The notes under the pieces are model-generated. The model searched no databases and had not been told where the DNA came from. It worked only from the letters and a program-made list of their open reading frames with translations. DNA of 64,000 nt from the NCBI GenBank assembly GCA_030562195.1, contig CM060200.1, positions 33,953,023 to 34,017,022 on the forward strand, written 5' to 3'. This document shows positions 1 through 11,215 of this stretch, piece after piece. The translations under genes and the position numbers were made by a program. Within the stretch, counting starts at the first letter, position 1. Each line of letters opens with the position of its first letter. This stretch comes from Nipponacmea schrenckii. Lineage: Eukaryota; Mollusca; Gastropoda; Lottiidae.

Positions 1-1031
1 CAGTTGATCTTAGAATGATTTCTATTATCAAATAAAACAAAACCGGAAGTTTTATCTCTGACAGGAAGTGAGAACAGGAAGTTCAGGTTTTTTTGCTTTA
101 GCAAGTTTATTTTCAGTTCGATTTTGACCGGATTTTCAGATTTGTAAACTTCAATGTATTTGTCAACTAACAATTATAGGTTTTATGCAATTAGGTTAAA
201 TATTTTACCCACGATTTGCAATTCAATATTCAAGGGTCATCGGCAAAAATTTCAGACCGTGATTTCTCCTTTAATATAAATGGTAAAATTTTGAAACTTT
301 ACCAGTTGATAGGCGATATGTTTATAATTTTTGAAAAAATGTGAAAAAAAAATTCCACTTCCGGTTTAGCCTCAAATGACGTAATTACGTAACTTCCGGT
401 CTATAACTGCTAGGTAAAAAGTGAAAACTGTTTTATAAATAACTTGTCAATAGTAATTGATTTGACCTAAATAATTAGGTCAAGCTGCCATATCGGCCTC
501 CATTTTGAATTTTCGTTACAATTCTTAAATCCGAAATTCAGACACTACTGATAGACCGATTTTGATGAAATTCAGCACATAGATACAATGGATCATTATC
601 TACCTTTTCTTGGAGACCAATTTTCAAATTTCGTATTTTCTTTCGAATTATTTAAATTTCGATTTTTTCAAAATTAGGTCACTTTAACGGGTACGGAAGG
701 TGTGACCCACTTAATCTATGACCTTGAAAATTAGGTCAAATAATATTCAATATATTGTCTACGAGTAGATATTTTTTAATTTGGCTTACTTAAAAAATTC
801 ATAGAGATAAGTGTACTTAAATACAGCAAAAATTGATAATTTTCATATTTTCGCCATCATTAACCGTTACGGAGGGTGTGACCTAATTATTTTATGACTT
901 TGAAAACTAGGTCAAATGATATTCAATATATTGTCTAGATGTAGGTAATTGCAAATTTAGCCTACATAATATTTTAAGGCTCTCGAAATACGTTCATAAT
1001 TGTAAGCAATTCTAGTTTATATTTATTTCAG
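1..1031. other. Intron or upstream sequence, AT-rich, with a tandem duplication
   Basis: This is non-coding sequence before the first visible FKBP exon. I found no short exon encoding the expected MFWG start. The only structure is a direct duplication with period about 176 bases. The block around 691-762 (GTACGGAAGGTGTGACC, then AGGTCAAATAATATTC) recurs at about 866-937 with scattered differences. Confidence 0.6.
676..940. repeat. Two-copy tandem repeat, period about 176 bp
   Basis: The phrases ACGGA(A/G)GGTGTGACC and AGGTCAAAT(A/G)ATATTCAAT occur twice at a constant offset of about 175-176 bases. The second copy has point differences and small indels, so the duplication is not recent. The period resembles the core repeats of the Helentron-like elements nearby, but the sequence is different. 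Confidence 0.55.
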
Positions 1032-4000
1032 GAGTATCACTAGATGGGGGCAAACGCTACACACAAGTGGTTGAAACAGCCTTCCATGTCTCTATGGCTG
1101 CCTTGGAACCAACCACAGGTAGAACTGCTTTTTTATATGCTAACAGTTTTCAGCTGAAATTTGATGTGAATATTTATATTGATGAAATTTTGGACAAGTT
1201 CGATATTGATATTTTTTCGATGAATGGTTTTTTAGTTATTCTTTGACTTAGACCTAACATGTTGAAATTGGCTTGTGAACGCAATAGAGACTACTGTCTG
1301 CATCTGGTTGTATGAAATATGGTGGGAACATATATATTGATGAGATCTTGGACAAGTTTTTGAGTTATTGCCCTTGACATTGTCAAAACATTTCGAAATT
1401 GGCCTGTGAACACGATAATGGACTTCAGTTTTCATCTGCTTTGAATGAAATTTGGATATTGCTTGTTGAAATTTGCTTGTGAGTTTTCATCTGATTTGAT
1501 TGAAATTTGATCATTTTAGTTGATGAGATCTTGGTCAAGTTTGAATTTGATATTTCAATGAAACTTGCTGTGATCATTTTTATACATGGAAATATGGACG
1601 TATATTGGCTACAGTTTTTATCCGATCTCAATGAAACTTGGTATACATGTATATATTGATGATATCTCGGTCAAATTCGAAAATGGAAATTATCGCATGG
1701 ATGGTTTTTGAGTTATTGCACTTGACTTAGTAAAAACGCGTCAAATTTGGGTTGTATCCACAATAGAGGCTACAGTTTTTATCCAATCTTAATGAAACTT
1801 GGTATACATGTATATATTGATGATATCTCGGTCAAGTTTGAAAATGAAAATTATCGAATGAACGTTTTTTGAGTTATTGCCCTTGACTTAGTAAAAACGC
1901 GTTAAATTTGGGTTGTATCCACGATAGAGGCTACAGTTTTTATCCGATCTTAATGAAACTTTGTATACATGTATATGTTAAGGATATCTGGGTCAAGTTC
2001 GAAAATGGAAATTGTCGAATGAACGGATTTTGAGTTATTGTACTTGACTTAGTCAAAACGCATCAAATTTGTGTTGTATCCACAATAGAGGCTACAGTTT
2101 TTGTGAACAAGATAGATGCTGCAGTACGTATCATTGTATGGATGAAATCTTGAACAAGCTCAATATTGACGTTTTTCAGTGAACTATTTTTGAGTTATTG
2201 GCTTTAACTTACTAAAAACACATCAAAATTAGCTTGTGAACATAATAGAGACTACAAGTTTCTTCTGATTTGAATGAAATTTTGTGTGATCATGTATATT
2301 AATGAGGTTTCAAAAAATTTTGGAGTTTCAACCTGTGTTTAAACAGAAATATACTTTAAAGAAGGCGTATCTTGCTAGGTAAACACTTGTTTTATTTTTC
2401 ATATAGGCTTCAGCTGTGTTAATTAGTGAATGTTTGTTTCTTCCTTGAGTGTATAAATAATATTTGATAGCATAGTTTAGAGAAGAAAAAAAAATTTCTG
2501 AATTTTAGAAGAGTTACCAAAGGGCAAAAGAGCCGTATCTTTATGGGTACAACAAGATAAAGCAGAGTTTGTTTTATGTACATTGGAACATAATCGCACC
2601 ATGCAACAAGCCTTAGATCTGAATTTTACAGAAGGTGAAGAGATCACATTATTCACTACTGGTGGAAATAGTAAGTACTATCATTTTTCTTTTGCAATCT
2701 TGATGGGAATAGTGCTTTTATTTTATCAAATTTTGTTATTTTGAATTAACTTTAATATTCATGTATTTTTATATGCCCACATTATAATGTGGTAGTATAT
2801 TGTTGTCCATCTATCCACATTTGCTTGTGAGTGCGATATAGAATACAGTTTTCATTGGATTTGAATGAAGTTTGGTGTGATTATTTATATTGTGGAGACT
2901 AGTTTGAAATTGACAATCTTTCGATAATGTTTTTTGATTTATTTCACTTGACTAGTCAAGATGAATAAAAATTGACTTGTGAATGTGAAAGAGACTACAG
3001 TTTTCATCAGATTTGAATGGAATTTGTTGTGATCATTTATACGAAAGAGATCTTTGATTATGTTAGAGTTTCTGCTTGTGTTAAAACAGAAAATATACTC
3101 TACAGTGGGCATACCTTGTTAAGACAACCACTTGTTTTCTTTTAGGCTAAATGTTAGACAGGACCTTGTCCTTGTTTATCAGACCTAATTCTTGCCCTTG
3201 TATAATAAAGAGTTTATTATTATTGATACATTTAAAGAAGGGTTCCCTTATTTTCATATATATACATATATATATACCATAATTGGACCGGTAATACTTA
3301 TATTAATAGAAAGTAGAGGTGTTCTAATGACTAGGAAAAATACCAGATGGCTCCACAAGTCCTTAATTAACTCGTAATTAGGCTAATTATGATAGGTACG
3401 TATGTCAAGTCTCAAATGTTGCTCTAAAATTCCTTAATATTTTCTATAGCAACAATGGCATTTTGGTATACCATTTTTTATTATCTCTAGCAAAAGGCAA
3501 TAAAACGTTTAAATATTACTTTGTGAAAACATTATGAATTAATTTAAATACGTTTTAACCCAATAATAATAAAATACAAAATCAATTTTTAGACACCACC
3601 ATTCATATGACCTCATTTGGTCACGTGAACAAACATGGAGTCTAAATTTAGCGTTTCAAATCAGATCAGAGTCATATGGATTCCACAAGCATTTCTACGT
3701 CTGCATAGGTCTTTTGAACTTGAGAATACATGGATTATTCATTAGAAACCCAAATTAATCAATTAGTAAGCTTACTTTTGCTCTAATTAATGAGGGAAGC
3801 CATCTTTAAACATAAATTGGTCTATCAAAAACATTTCAGTTTCTTTTAAATAAGCAAAAGAAAAATACCCTGTATATCCTAAAAACACTAATATTTGTAA
3901 GTATGAGTAGGCTACCATACTGTATTTTTATACGCCCACATGGTCCGTCGGTCCACATTTGTTGTATCCACGATAGAGGCTACAGTTTTTATCCGATCTT

Positions 4001-7000
4001 AATGAAACTTGGTATACATGTATATATTGATGATATCTCGGTCAAGTTCGAAAATGGAAATTATCGCATGAACGTTTTTTTAGTTATTGCACTTGACTTA
4101 GTAAAAACGCGTCAAATTTGGTTTGTATCCACAGTAGAGGGTACAGTTTTTATCCGATATTAATGAAACTTGGTATACATGTATATATTGATGATATCTC
4201 GGTCAAGTTCGAAAATGGAAATCATCGCATGAATGGTTTTTGAGTTATTGCCCTTGACTTAGTAAAAACGCGTCAAATTTGGGTTTTATCCACAATAGAG
4301 GGTACAGTTTTTATCCGATCTTAATGAAACTTGGTATACATGTCTATATTGATGATATCTCGGTCAAGTTCGAAAATAGAAATAATAGCATGAGCGGTTT
4401 TTGAGTAATTGCCCTTGACTTAGTAAAAATGTGTCAAATTTGGGTTGTATCCACCATAGAGGCTACAGTTTTTATCCGATCTTAATGAAACTTGGTGTAC
4501 ATGTATATATTATGGATATTTCGGTCAAGTTTGAAAATGGAAATTATCGCAAGAACAGTTTTTGAGTTATTGCCCTTGACTTAGTAAAAACGCGTCAAAT
4601 TCGGGTTGTATCCACAATAGAAGCTACAGTTTTTATGCGATCTTAATGAAACTTGGTATACATGTATATATTGATGATATCTCGGTCAAGTTCGAAAATG
4701 GAAATTATCGCAAGAACGGTTTTTGAGTTATTGCCCTTGAAGCTTGTCAAAATTTTAGTTTCGATGCAATAAATCCTCCAATTTTCAGAGGATGTTGATG
4801 AAACTTGGTGTGAGCATTGGAATTGATTAGGCCACAGTCAAGTTTGATTGACAGTTTTTCAATGAATTGTTTTAAGTTATTGCCCTTGACTTAGTAAAAT
4901 TGCGTCAAAATTTTTTGTGGTTGCAATAAGAAGCTTTAATTTTCAAAGGATTTTGATGGAACTTGGTGTAAGCATCAGACAAGACATTAGTCAAGTTTGA
5001 ATTTCTGACTTTTTTAAACAAATGGTTTTTGGGTTATTGCCGTTGAATTAGTAAAATTGTGTCAAAAATATTTGTGGGTGCAAAATAAGCTACAATTTTT
5101 TAATAGATTTGATGAAACTTGGTATGAGTATTGAAATAGATAAGATGGTGGTCAAGTTCTAATTTGACAATTTTCCATGAACAGTTTATATAGTTTTTGC
5201 CCTTAACTTCAATATTAATTCAGTGAATGTTTTTTGTGTTATTGCTCTATTTATTTTTCAAATTCAATGCTGCCAGTGGGCGTATGTTAACTTGCCTGGC
5301 AAGCTATCTTTTAAGAATCTGCAGTGTTATGAAAATTTTAAAACTTAGAAAAATAGCTACTGATGTATGTGTGTATGTCTCTATTTTGTTTCAATTAAAT
5401 TAACAGGTGCTATACACTTGAGTGGATATCTAATGGATGAAAGTGATGATGATGCAGATAATACAATGCCCGAGATGAGTGAAGAAGACATGATAAGTTC
5501 CGATGAAGACACTGACTCTGATGGTTTGTGCTCATAATATGTATCACTTATTTCAATAGACTCCTAATGACATAAAGTAAAATTATGATCAATTGTTATT
5601 GATATATTAACAAACCATTTGCATTTCTTCAGATGCAGTTCCACAGTTGTTGCCTATAGGAAACGTTAAATCAAGTAAAAAACGGAAAAAGGTACAGGAG
5701 GATACTAAAAAAAAGAAACAGAAAGTTGTAAGTGTATGTTTCACATTAACAATCAGAAGTATGGTAATTCAATCTGATTGATGATAATGACCTGTCCAGA
5801 ACACAATGAAACCAATTATATGCTGCCTTGCTTTTCAATTTGATTATTTATAAAAAGGACAGTGAGTCATGTCATGCTGATGATAGTAACGGTAAGGGAT
5901 TATAAAGTATTGTTAGTGTATGAAGTAATATATACTGAGTAAAACTGAAACAGACTTTTATTACAGACAGTGATAGATAATGCAAATTTTGATAGTGATG
6001 ATGATGAAGATGAAGATTTTACTATAGGAGATGAAGATGGTAGGTTTATATTGGTATTTTTTGTATTACTTTGTATTACATGTTTGTTACAAGTCTAAAC
6101 GATCACTGTATCAGGACCTGCTGTTTGATACAAGAAATAGTTTTGATAGTCTGTTTGTACAATCATTGCACAGTCATTGACATCTGTTATAGAAATGTAT
6201 GGTGATGGTAATGATGATTCTGAAGATGATGATGATGATTCTGAAGATGATGAATCTGACGATGATGATTCTGAAGATGATGACTCTGACGATAATGATT
6301 CTGACGATGATGATGACTCCGAGGAGGAAGATGAAGAAGAAGAAAAAGTGATAGATGTTAAAAACACTCCAAAAAGTTCAAAAACTGTACAACAGACCCC
6401 TAATAAACCCACAGAAAATAAATCACCTAAGAATAAGGCAAGATTGTTTACATACAGTCTGTATGATATATTAATTTTTTGTAAATATTTATATGAAATA
6501 ATCCAGGGCAACTTCATAGTTAGTGAAAGTACCTGCACTTATGCCCATTATGCTTTGCATAACCAACAGAAAATATAGTCAAACATTTCTACTTAGTTTA
6601 TCACTGTATTATTATTTAAATACAGACACCTAAAGTAAATGGTACACCAGTAGAAACACAGAGCAGTAAAAAGAAGAAGAAGAAAATTAAAGAGGAAATG
6701 AATAAAAGTGCCATTAATACTCCAAAATCTGAAATGGTTTGTTTCATTTACACCAAAATAAACACTTACATGTACAAAGATTCAGTATGTTAGGGAGAGA
6801 AGCAGTTTTAGAAGTCATTTCCTTGTCAAAAGTTTAATATAAAATGATTAGTTATAAATGGCTACCTTATGATCACCTTGAGCAGATTTCTTGTATCACC
6901 ATAGGTCTCTGATTTTATGAATTGCCAAGCAATAGCAATAGGTTTGGTACTGATTTTCTACACAGAGGCTGATGCATTGTATTAGCACAAGTTCTTTTGA

Positions 7001-8037
7001 GTGACAGTAAAACATGTTATTCTTTCTCTTTGACAGAACATTAAGTTAGAAGAAACACCAAGTAAGACACCCAATAAAAAACAAGTATTAGCTGATGGTT
7101 TAGTTATTGAAGATATTAAAGTTGGTAATGGTCCTTCAGCCAAACCTGATAAAATGGTAAAACTGCATTTCATTTTGATTACTTAATTGTGTTATGAAGC
7201 TTGTTTTTAACAATAAATTTGAAAACTGTTTTTTTGGAAAGTTCTCTTTCTACATGGATTACTGTCAGGAAATCTAAAGAGATAGTCTTGCTATTTCAGG
7301 CTCACATGTATTATGTAGGAAAACTGTCTAGTGGGAAACAATTTGATTCCTGTACTGGTGGTAAACCATTTAAATTTAGATTAGGTAAACAAGAAGTTAT
7401 AAAAGGATGGGATTTAGGTGTAAAAGGTTAGTGTCTTTAAAGCTATAGTTTGACAATGGCTTCCTGATAATACAGAGAGTACTTTGGTTTGGTTCGAGTT
7501 GTCATTGCCCCTTATGAAGCATGAAGCTGATTCTGAGTTGTTGATGCTGACTTTGAGTCATTGCTTAGAGAGTTGCCTCATTCCTGTAGATTTTGCTTGA
7601 GATTCTGTAGATAAAGCATAATGTTTTAAATAATGACACAAGTTGTTAAAAGTTTAAATTTCTTGTCATAGAAGTTTTGTTTGTGTTTTTAGGAATGAAA
7701 GTTGGTGGTAAAAGAAGATTAATAGTGCCTCCTAAACTTGGGTAAGTTTAAGAGCAACACATTATTGTACTACTTTTCAGATGCATCTACACATCCCTTT
7801 TTGTAACGTCTCTAAAGAGGGTTTGTAATAAATATCCAATCCAATGTTGATGACAAATCTATAATAGTAAAGAAATCTAAAAGTATTGTATTGGAGTATT
7901 GTAAAGCCCATCATTTCACTTAATAGTTATTTCATATTAACCTATCTGTTTATTTCAGTTATGGAAACCATAAACAAGGTCCAATTCCAGCTAATAGTAC
8001 ACTAGTCTTTGATGTAGAATTAAAGGCAGTCAGCTGA
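1032..8037 (+). CDS. Nuclear FK506-binding protein (nucleoplasmin-FKBP fusion, FKBP39/FKBP46-like), 3' eleven exons
   Basis: Exons with consistent phases: 1032-1118, 2509-2670, 5407-5523, 5633-5727, 5967-6039, 6193-6437, 6626-6736, 7037-7156, 7300-7426, 7693-7741 and 7959-8037 (TGA). Together they encode about 420 residues. The first exons read as a nucleoplasmin-like core ([12 protein letters not shown], then an AIHLSGYLM strand). Next come acidic Asp/Glu/Ser tracts (exons 3, 5, 6) and lysine clusters (KKRKK in exon 4, a six-lysine run in exon 7), expected to act as nuclear localisation or nucleic-acid-binding segments. Exons 8-11 form one FKBP domain that keeps the family's pocket residues: Tyr in MYYVG, FD, PFKF, EVIKGW, GYG and LVFDVEL. 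The family member catalyses prolyl cis-trans isomerisation and acts as a histone chaperone on chromatin. Exon 1032 begins with the last two bases of a glycine codon, so a short upstream exon carrying the ATG (typically MFWG in this family) lies before the window. Exon boundaries are read by eye; the family call is secure. Confidence 0.93.
1131..2400 (+). repeat. Tandem-repeat element (pearl/HINE-like copy A), left-truncated, in an FKBP intron
   Basis: Degenerate tandem units fill most of the intron between the first two visible exons. The best-preserved units share the phrase TTGTATCCACAATAGAGGC at about 1752, 1914 and 2075, a period of about 161 bases, and the phrase ATTGCCCTTGACTTAGT. Earlier units (1131-1640) are more diverged. 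The right end (GGCGTATCTTGCTAGG, then ACTTGTTTTA) resembles that of copy B. No intact left end (TATACGCCCAC) is present. The unit matches copy C at 3929-5311. Confidence 0.7.
2770..3143 (+). mobile_element. Short Helentron-like non-autonomous element (copy B)
   Basis: It starts TATATGCCCACATTATAATG and ends with GTGGGCATACCTTGTTAAG followed by ACTTGTTTTC. The start and the subterminal end motif are inverted relative to each other (GCCCAC against GTGGGC), as in the longer copies. The interior contains about two diverged core units (AAATTGACTTGTGAATGTG, ATTTGAATG(A/G)A). At about 370 bp it is the smallest of the family in the window. Confidence 0.6.
3146..3232 (+). mobile_element. 3' tail of a LINE/SINE-type retroelement
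   Basis: The segment reads GGACCTTGTCCTTGTTTATC, then CCTAATTCTTGCCC, then AATAAAGAGT followed by a (TTA)n tail. A similar tail lies at 16337-16410 on the same strand, with the same phrases in the same order. The AATAAA plus simple-repeat end is typical of non-LTR retroelements. No coding part is attached. Confidence 0.5.
3929..5311 (+). mobile_element. Helentron-associated (HINE/pearl-like) element, copy C, with ~161-bp tandem core
   Basis: The left end is TATACGCCCACATGG, immediately after TTTT. The right end is GCCAGTGGGCGTATGTTAAC, then the hairpin CTTGCCTGGCAAG, then CTATCTTTT. The subterminal motif GTGGGCGTA is the reverse complement of the left TACGCCCAC. The core has five well-preserved units of about 161 bases (starts near 3961, 4122, 4284, 4444 and 4606) and three diverged ones to about 5230. 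It lies wholly within the FKBP intron 2671-5406 and has no coding capacity. A subterminal inverted repeat, 3' hairpin, T-run target and tandem core match what is known of bivalve pearl elements and Drosophila DINE-1 (HINEs). Confidence 0.8.
6438..6625 (+). other. GC-AG intron in the FKBP gene
   Basis: Exon 6 ends AAG followed by GCAAGA, and the next exon starts after TACAG at 6625. Phase 0 on both sides makes the protein continue from ...SPKNK into TPKVNG. No GT donor nearby keeps both the frame and the lysine-rich linker. GC-AG introns are a rare but known class spliced by the major spliceosome. The alternative is read-through of the intron, which reaches a stop in frame. Confidence 0.6.
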
Positions 8038-8099
8038 ATTCTCGCATTTCAGCTCTATTTTAATATGATGTATATAAATCACCAACTATTTTACACCTG

Positions 8100-8105
8100 A
8101 ATAAA
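8100..8105 (+). promoter_or_regulatory. Polyadenylation signal of the FKBP gene
   Basis: AATAAA lies 63 bases after the TGA stop, at the end of a short AT-rich 3' UTR, and is followed by a T-rich stretch. It is the first canonical signal after the coding region. Confidence 0.7.
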
Positions 8106-8226
8106 ATTCTATTCAAATTCTCAAACTGTCTTTAACAGTTGTTCTTAACCTTGGGTACTATTACTGGTAAAGCATAAAGATATGTAAGTCAAGACACAAT
8201 ACAGTATAAACTTTTATCATCATAAT

Positions 8227-8279
8227 AAGTGGGGGGGGGGGGGGTCATCTGTTTTGCCCCCCCCCCCCCACCCCCACTT
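8227..8279. repeat. Poly-G / poly-C palindrome
   Basis: AAGT plus a run of 14 G is followed by a 12-base spacer (TCATCTGTTTTG), then 13 C, A, 5 C and ACTT. The two arms are complementary and could form a nearly pure G:C hairpin, or a G-quadruplex on the plus strand. It lies 120 bases past the FKBP polyadenylation signal. The run lengths may be unreliable because homopolymers are error-prone. Confidence 0.85.
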
Positions 8280-9019
8280 CTTAATTATCGGTTCGATCTG
8301 AAATTTACACGATATAGAAAGAAAACAGATAACCGATAACCAAATCTCAACAGAAATTTTGAATCACTTTCGGTTTGTGCGTGGGGACTTCCTGTTTCTC
8401 GGAATGACATAGGTCAACCATGCTTCCGGTTTTATGAACACAATTTGAATCACCTAAGAAGAAAAAAAATGAATCTAGTTTATGCATGTTATTTTATATA
8501 TTTATATTTTAATTGATAGCATCTATATAGCATTTATCTTAGTCAAATTTGAAATTGTAGTGTTTGTTTTTTTATACGCCCACACACACATGGGCGTACG
8601 GGCGTATTGTAATCGCCCTGTCGCTCCATCCGTCCGTTCACATTTTTTTTTGTGCTCAATCTACAGGCTACAATTATTTATGGATTCTTTTGATTTTTGT
8701 TTTGTGGGTCAGTGTCATTATGAAGATGATCCCTATTGATTTTCATGATGATCGGATAATTTTTCACCGAAATATCGTTTTTCACTTCATTATCTATAGG
8801 GTGCAACTCGTGCTCACTGTACAGGCTACAATTCTTTATGGATTCCTTTGATTTTGATTTTTTGAGTCAGTGTCATTATGAAGATGATCCCTATTGATTT
8901 TGGTGATGATCGGATAATTTTCACCGAAATATCGAAATGATTTAGCGTTTTTCACTTCATTAGCTATAGGGTGCAACTCGTTCTCACTCTACACGTTACA
9001 ATTCTTTATGGATTCTTTT

Positions 9020-9868
9020 TATACGCCCACATGAAATAGGGGGCGTATATTGTCACCCCATCCGTCCATTGGTCCGTCCGTCTGTCCACAATTGCTCGTA
9101 AACACTCTAGAGGGTACAATTCTTAACGGATTTTGATGAAACTTGATATGAGTGTTTATGATCACGCAAGGATCATTGAAAATCAGCGAAATCTGAAAAA
9201 AATTAGTATGAGTTCTTCCCCTTGTTCTTGAATGGCTCGTAAACATTCTACAGTGTACAATTCTTAACGGATCTTGATGAAACTTGGTGTGAGAGTTTGT
9301 AATAACTCAAGGATGAACCCTATTGAAAATCAGCGAAATCGAAAAATATTTGATATGAGTTATAGCCCTTGTTCTTGAAAACGCGTTCAATTTTAGCTTG
9401 TAAACACTCTTGAAAGAACAATTTTGAATGGATTTTGATAAAACTTGGCTGTAGTATTTGTTTCTCCCAAGAATGAACCCTATTGAAAATCAGATAAATC
9501 GAAAAATATTTTGTGTCGGTTATTGCCCCTGTTTTCAAAAACGCTTTCGACTTTTGGCTTGTGAACACTCTAAACATTCTTTTTTGACAAAACTCGCTGA
9601 AATTGTTTAATATCAACCAAGAATGAGCCTTATTAAGAATTAAAAATATCAAAATATTATTAAGGGTGAACTTTGTTGCAAATCATAAAAATACCGAAAA
9701 ATATTTAATGAGTTTTATTCTTGACAGTTTTTAATGAAACTAGAGACCATAGGAAAAAAAGATATGGTTGAATATTTCATTCCACAAATTGTTACCTTAC
9801 TGAAAAGTTTTTATTCGAAATAAATGCTGCCAGTGGGCGTATATTACCTTGCCTGGCAAGCTATCTTT
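9020..9868 (+). mobile_element. Helentron-associated element copy D, nested in element F
   Basis: It has a complete left end (TATACGCCCACATGAAA, then GGGGGCGTATATTGTC, then a CCGTCCGTCC block). Four or five degenerate core units of about 147-160 bases follow (CTCGTAAACACTCTA, TTGATGAAACTTG, AAGGATGAACCCTATTG). The right end is TGCCAGTGGGCGTATATTAC, the hairpin CTTGCCTGGCAAG and CTATCTTT. It interrupts the F unit inside GGATTCTTTT. There is no protein-coding capacity; the short minus-strand ORFs across it are repeat translations. Confidence 0.8.
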
Positions 9869-9933
9869 ATTTTTTGGATCAGTTTTATTATGAAGTTGAT
9901 CTCTATTGATTTTTATGATGATTGATTAATTTT

Positions 9934-10725
9934 TATACGCCCACATGAAAAGGGGGGCGTATATTGTCGTCACCCACATCCGTCCGTCCGTCCGTCCGTC
10001 CACAATTGCTCGTAAACACTCTACACGGTGTAATTCTTGACGGATTTAGATGAAACTTAATATGAGTGTTTATGATCACGCAAGGATGAACCCTATTGAA
10101 AATCAGCGAAATCCGAAAAAAATTAGTATGAGTTCGTGCCCTTGTTCTTGAATGGCTCGTAAACACTCTACAACGTGCAATTCTTGACCGATTTTGATGA
10201 AACTTGGTGTAAGAGTATGTTATAACTCAAGGATAAACCCTATCGAAAATCAGCGAAATCGAAAAACATTTAGTATGAGTTATTGCCCTTGTTCTTGAAA
10301 AACACGTTCAATTTTAGCTTGTAAACACTCTTGAGAGAACAATTTTTAATGGATTTTAATGAAACTTGGCCTGATATTTGTTTTAACCCAAGGATGAACC
10401 CTATTATAAATCAAATAAATAGAAATATATTTAGTGTCAGTTATAGCCCTTGTTCTTGAAAACGCGTTCAATTTAACTCGTAAACACTCTAGAAAGAACA
10501 ATTTTGAATGGATTTTGATGAAACTTGGCTTTAGTATTTGTTTTCTCACAAGGATAAACCCTATTGCAAATCATAAAAATACCGAAAAATATTTAATGAG
10601 TTGTTATTAGGTACAATTCTTGACAGTTTTTAATGAAACTTCTTATTGTAACCTTACTGAAAAGTTTTTATATGAAATAAATGCTGCCAGTGGGCATATA
10701 TTACCTTGCCTGGCAAGCTATCTTT
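9934..10725 (+). mobile_element. Helentron-associated element copy E, nested in element F
   Basis: It has the same architecture as copy D: TATACGCCCACATGAAAAGG at the left, four core units, then GTGGGCATATATTAC, CTTGCCTGGCAAG and CTATCTTT. The flanks rejoin cleanly. The F unit phrase GATAATTTTCACCGAAATATCG appears here as ATTAATTTT before the element and CAGGGTAATATCG after it, so insertion was within a T run with no visible target duplication. That is the behaviour described for Helentrons and their HINEs. Confidence 0.8.
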
Positions 10726-10913
10726 CAGGGTAATATCGTGTCTGACTTAGCTTTTTCCACTCCATTACCTATAAGGTGCACCCGTGCTCACTCTACAGGC
10801 TATAATTCTCTGGGATATCATTATGAAGATGTGCACTATTAAATTTAGTGATGATCCCATAATTTTCTTCAGAGATATCGCACAAAACTTTGATATCGCA
10901 GTCTGTGTAATCT

Positions 10914-10972
10914 GCAGAATAAGGCAGAGTTTTCGGACTATATGCAAAATAAGTCAGAGTTTTCGGACTATA
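10914..10972 (+). repeat. Two-copy tandem repeat, period 30 bp
   Basis: GCA(G/A)AATAAG(G/T)CAGAGT followed by TTTCGGACTATA occurs twice in tandem inside element F, with two differences. The left part of F's unit does not contain it, so it is a local expansion. Confidence 0.7.
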
Positions 10973-11215
10973 AACTTTTTGATTTGTGAAAAGTGTCTGG
11001 ACAATCAAACTATATTTCTACCTGCATGTTTTTTTAGAAAGGTAGTCTGTTGTATGTTACACCTCAGATGAACATGTGCTTTGTAAAATAATGTTTATAT
11101 TCTCTCCTTTGTTCTAACTTATGTGGTAACACTATACAAAATCCCACACAGTCGTTGTCGAGTTCACTGTAAATTTAGTTAGTGCTCACTCTCCAGGCTA
11201 CAATTCTGATTCGGA

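Larger units (their letters stand above)
8571..11215 (+). mobile_element. Older Helentron-like element (F) with ~145-170-bp core units, interrupted by copies D and E
   Basis: It starts TTTTTTTATACGCCCACACAC with GGGCGTATTGT soon after. Core units then share GCTCACT(C/G)TACAGGCTAC, ATTCTTTATGGATTC, TGAAGATGATCCC and GATGATCGGATAATTTT (about 8650, 8810, 8975). The units resume between the two nested elements (9869-9933: ATTATGAAGTTGATC) and after the second (10726-10900, and about 11180-11215). No clear right end was found. The core sequence differs from that of copies C, D and E, so this is another subfamily sharing the same left end. Confidence 0.65.

Noticed and set aside
1232..1631. Two short minus-strand ORFs
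   Set aside because: They fall in the diverged tandem repeats of the FKBP intron and resemble no family.
6095..6538. Long minus-strand ORF rich in serine
   Set aside because: It is the antisense of GAT/GAA codons in the acidic FKBP exon 6 and crosses its splice sites.
8280..8300. GGTTCGATCTG as a tRNA B box
   Set aside because: Only a partial match, with no A box or cloverleaf around it; no tRNA gene is supported anywhere in the window.
9019..10166. Minus-strand ORFs with FTSHSRTR and a GRTDG motif
   Set aside because: Two near-identical translations of the left ends and first core units of copies D and E; they come from the repeated DNA, not from a gene.
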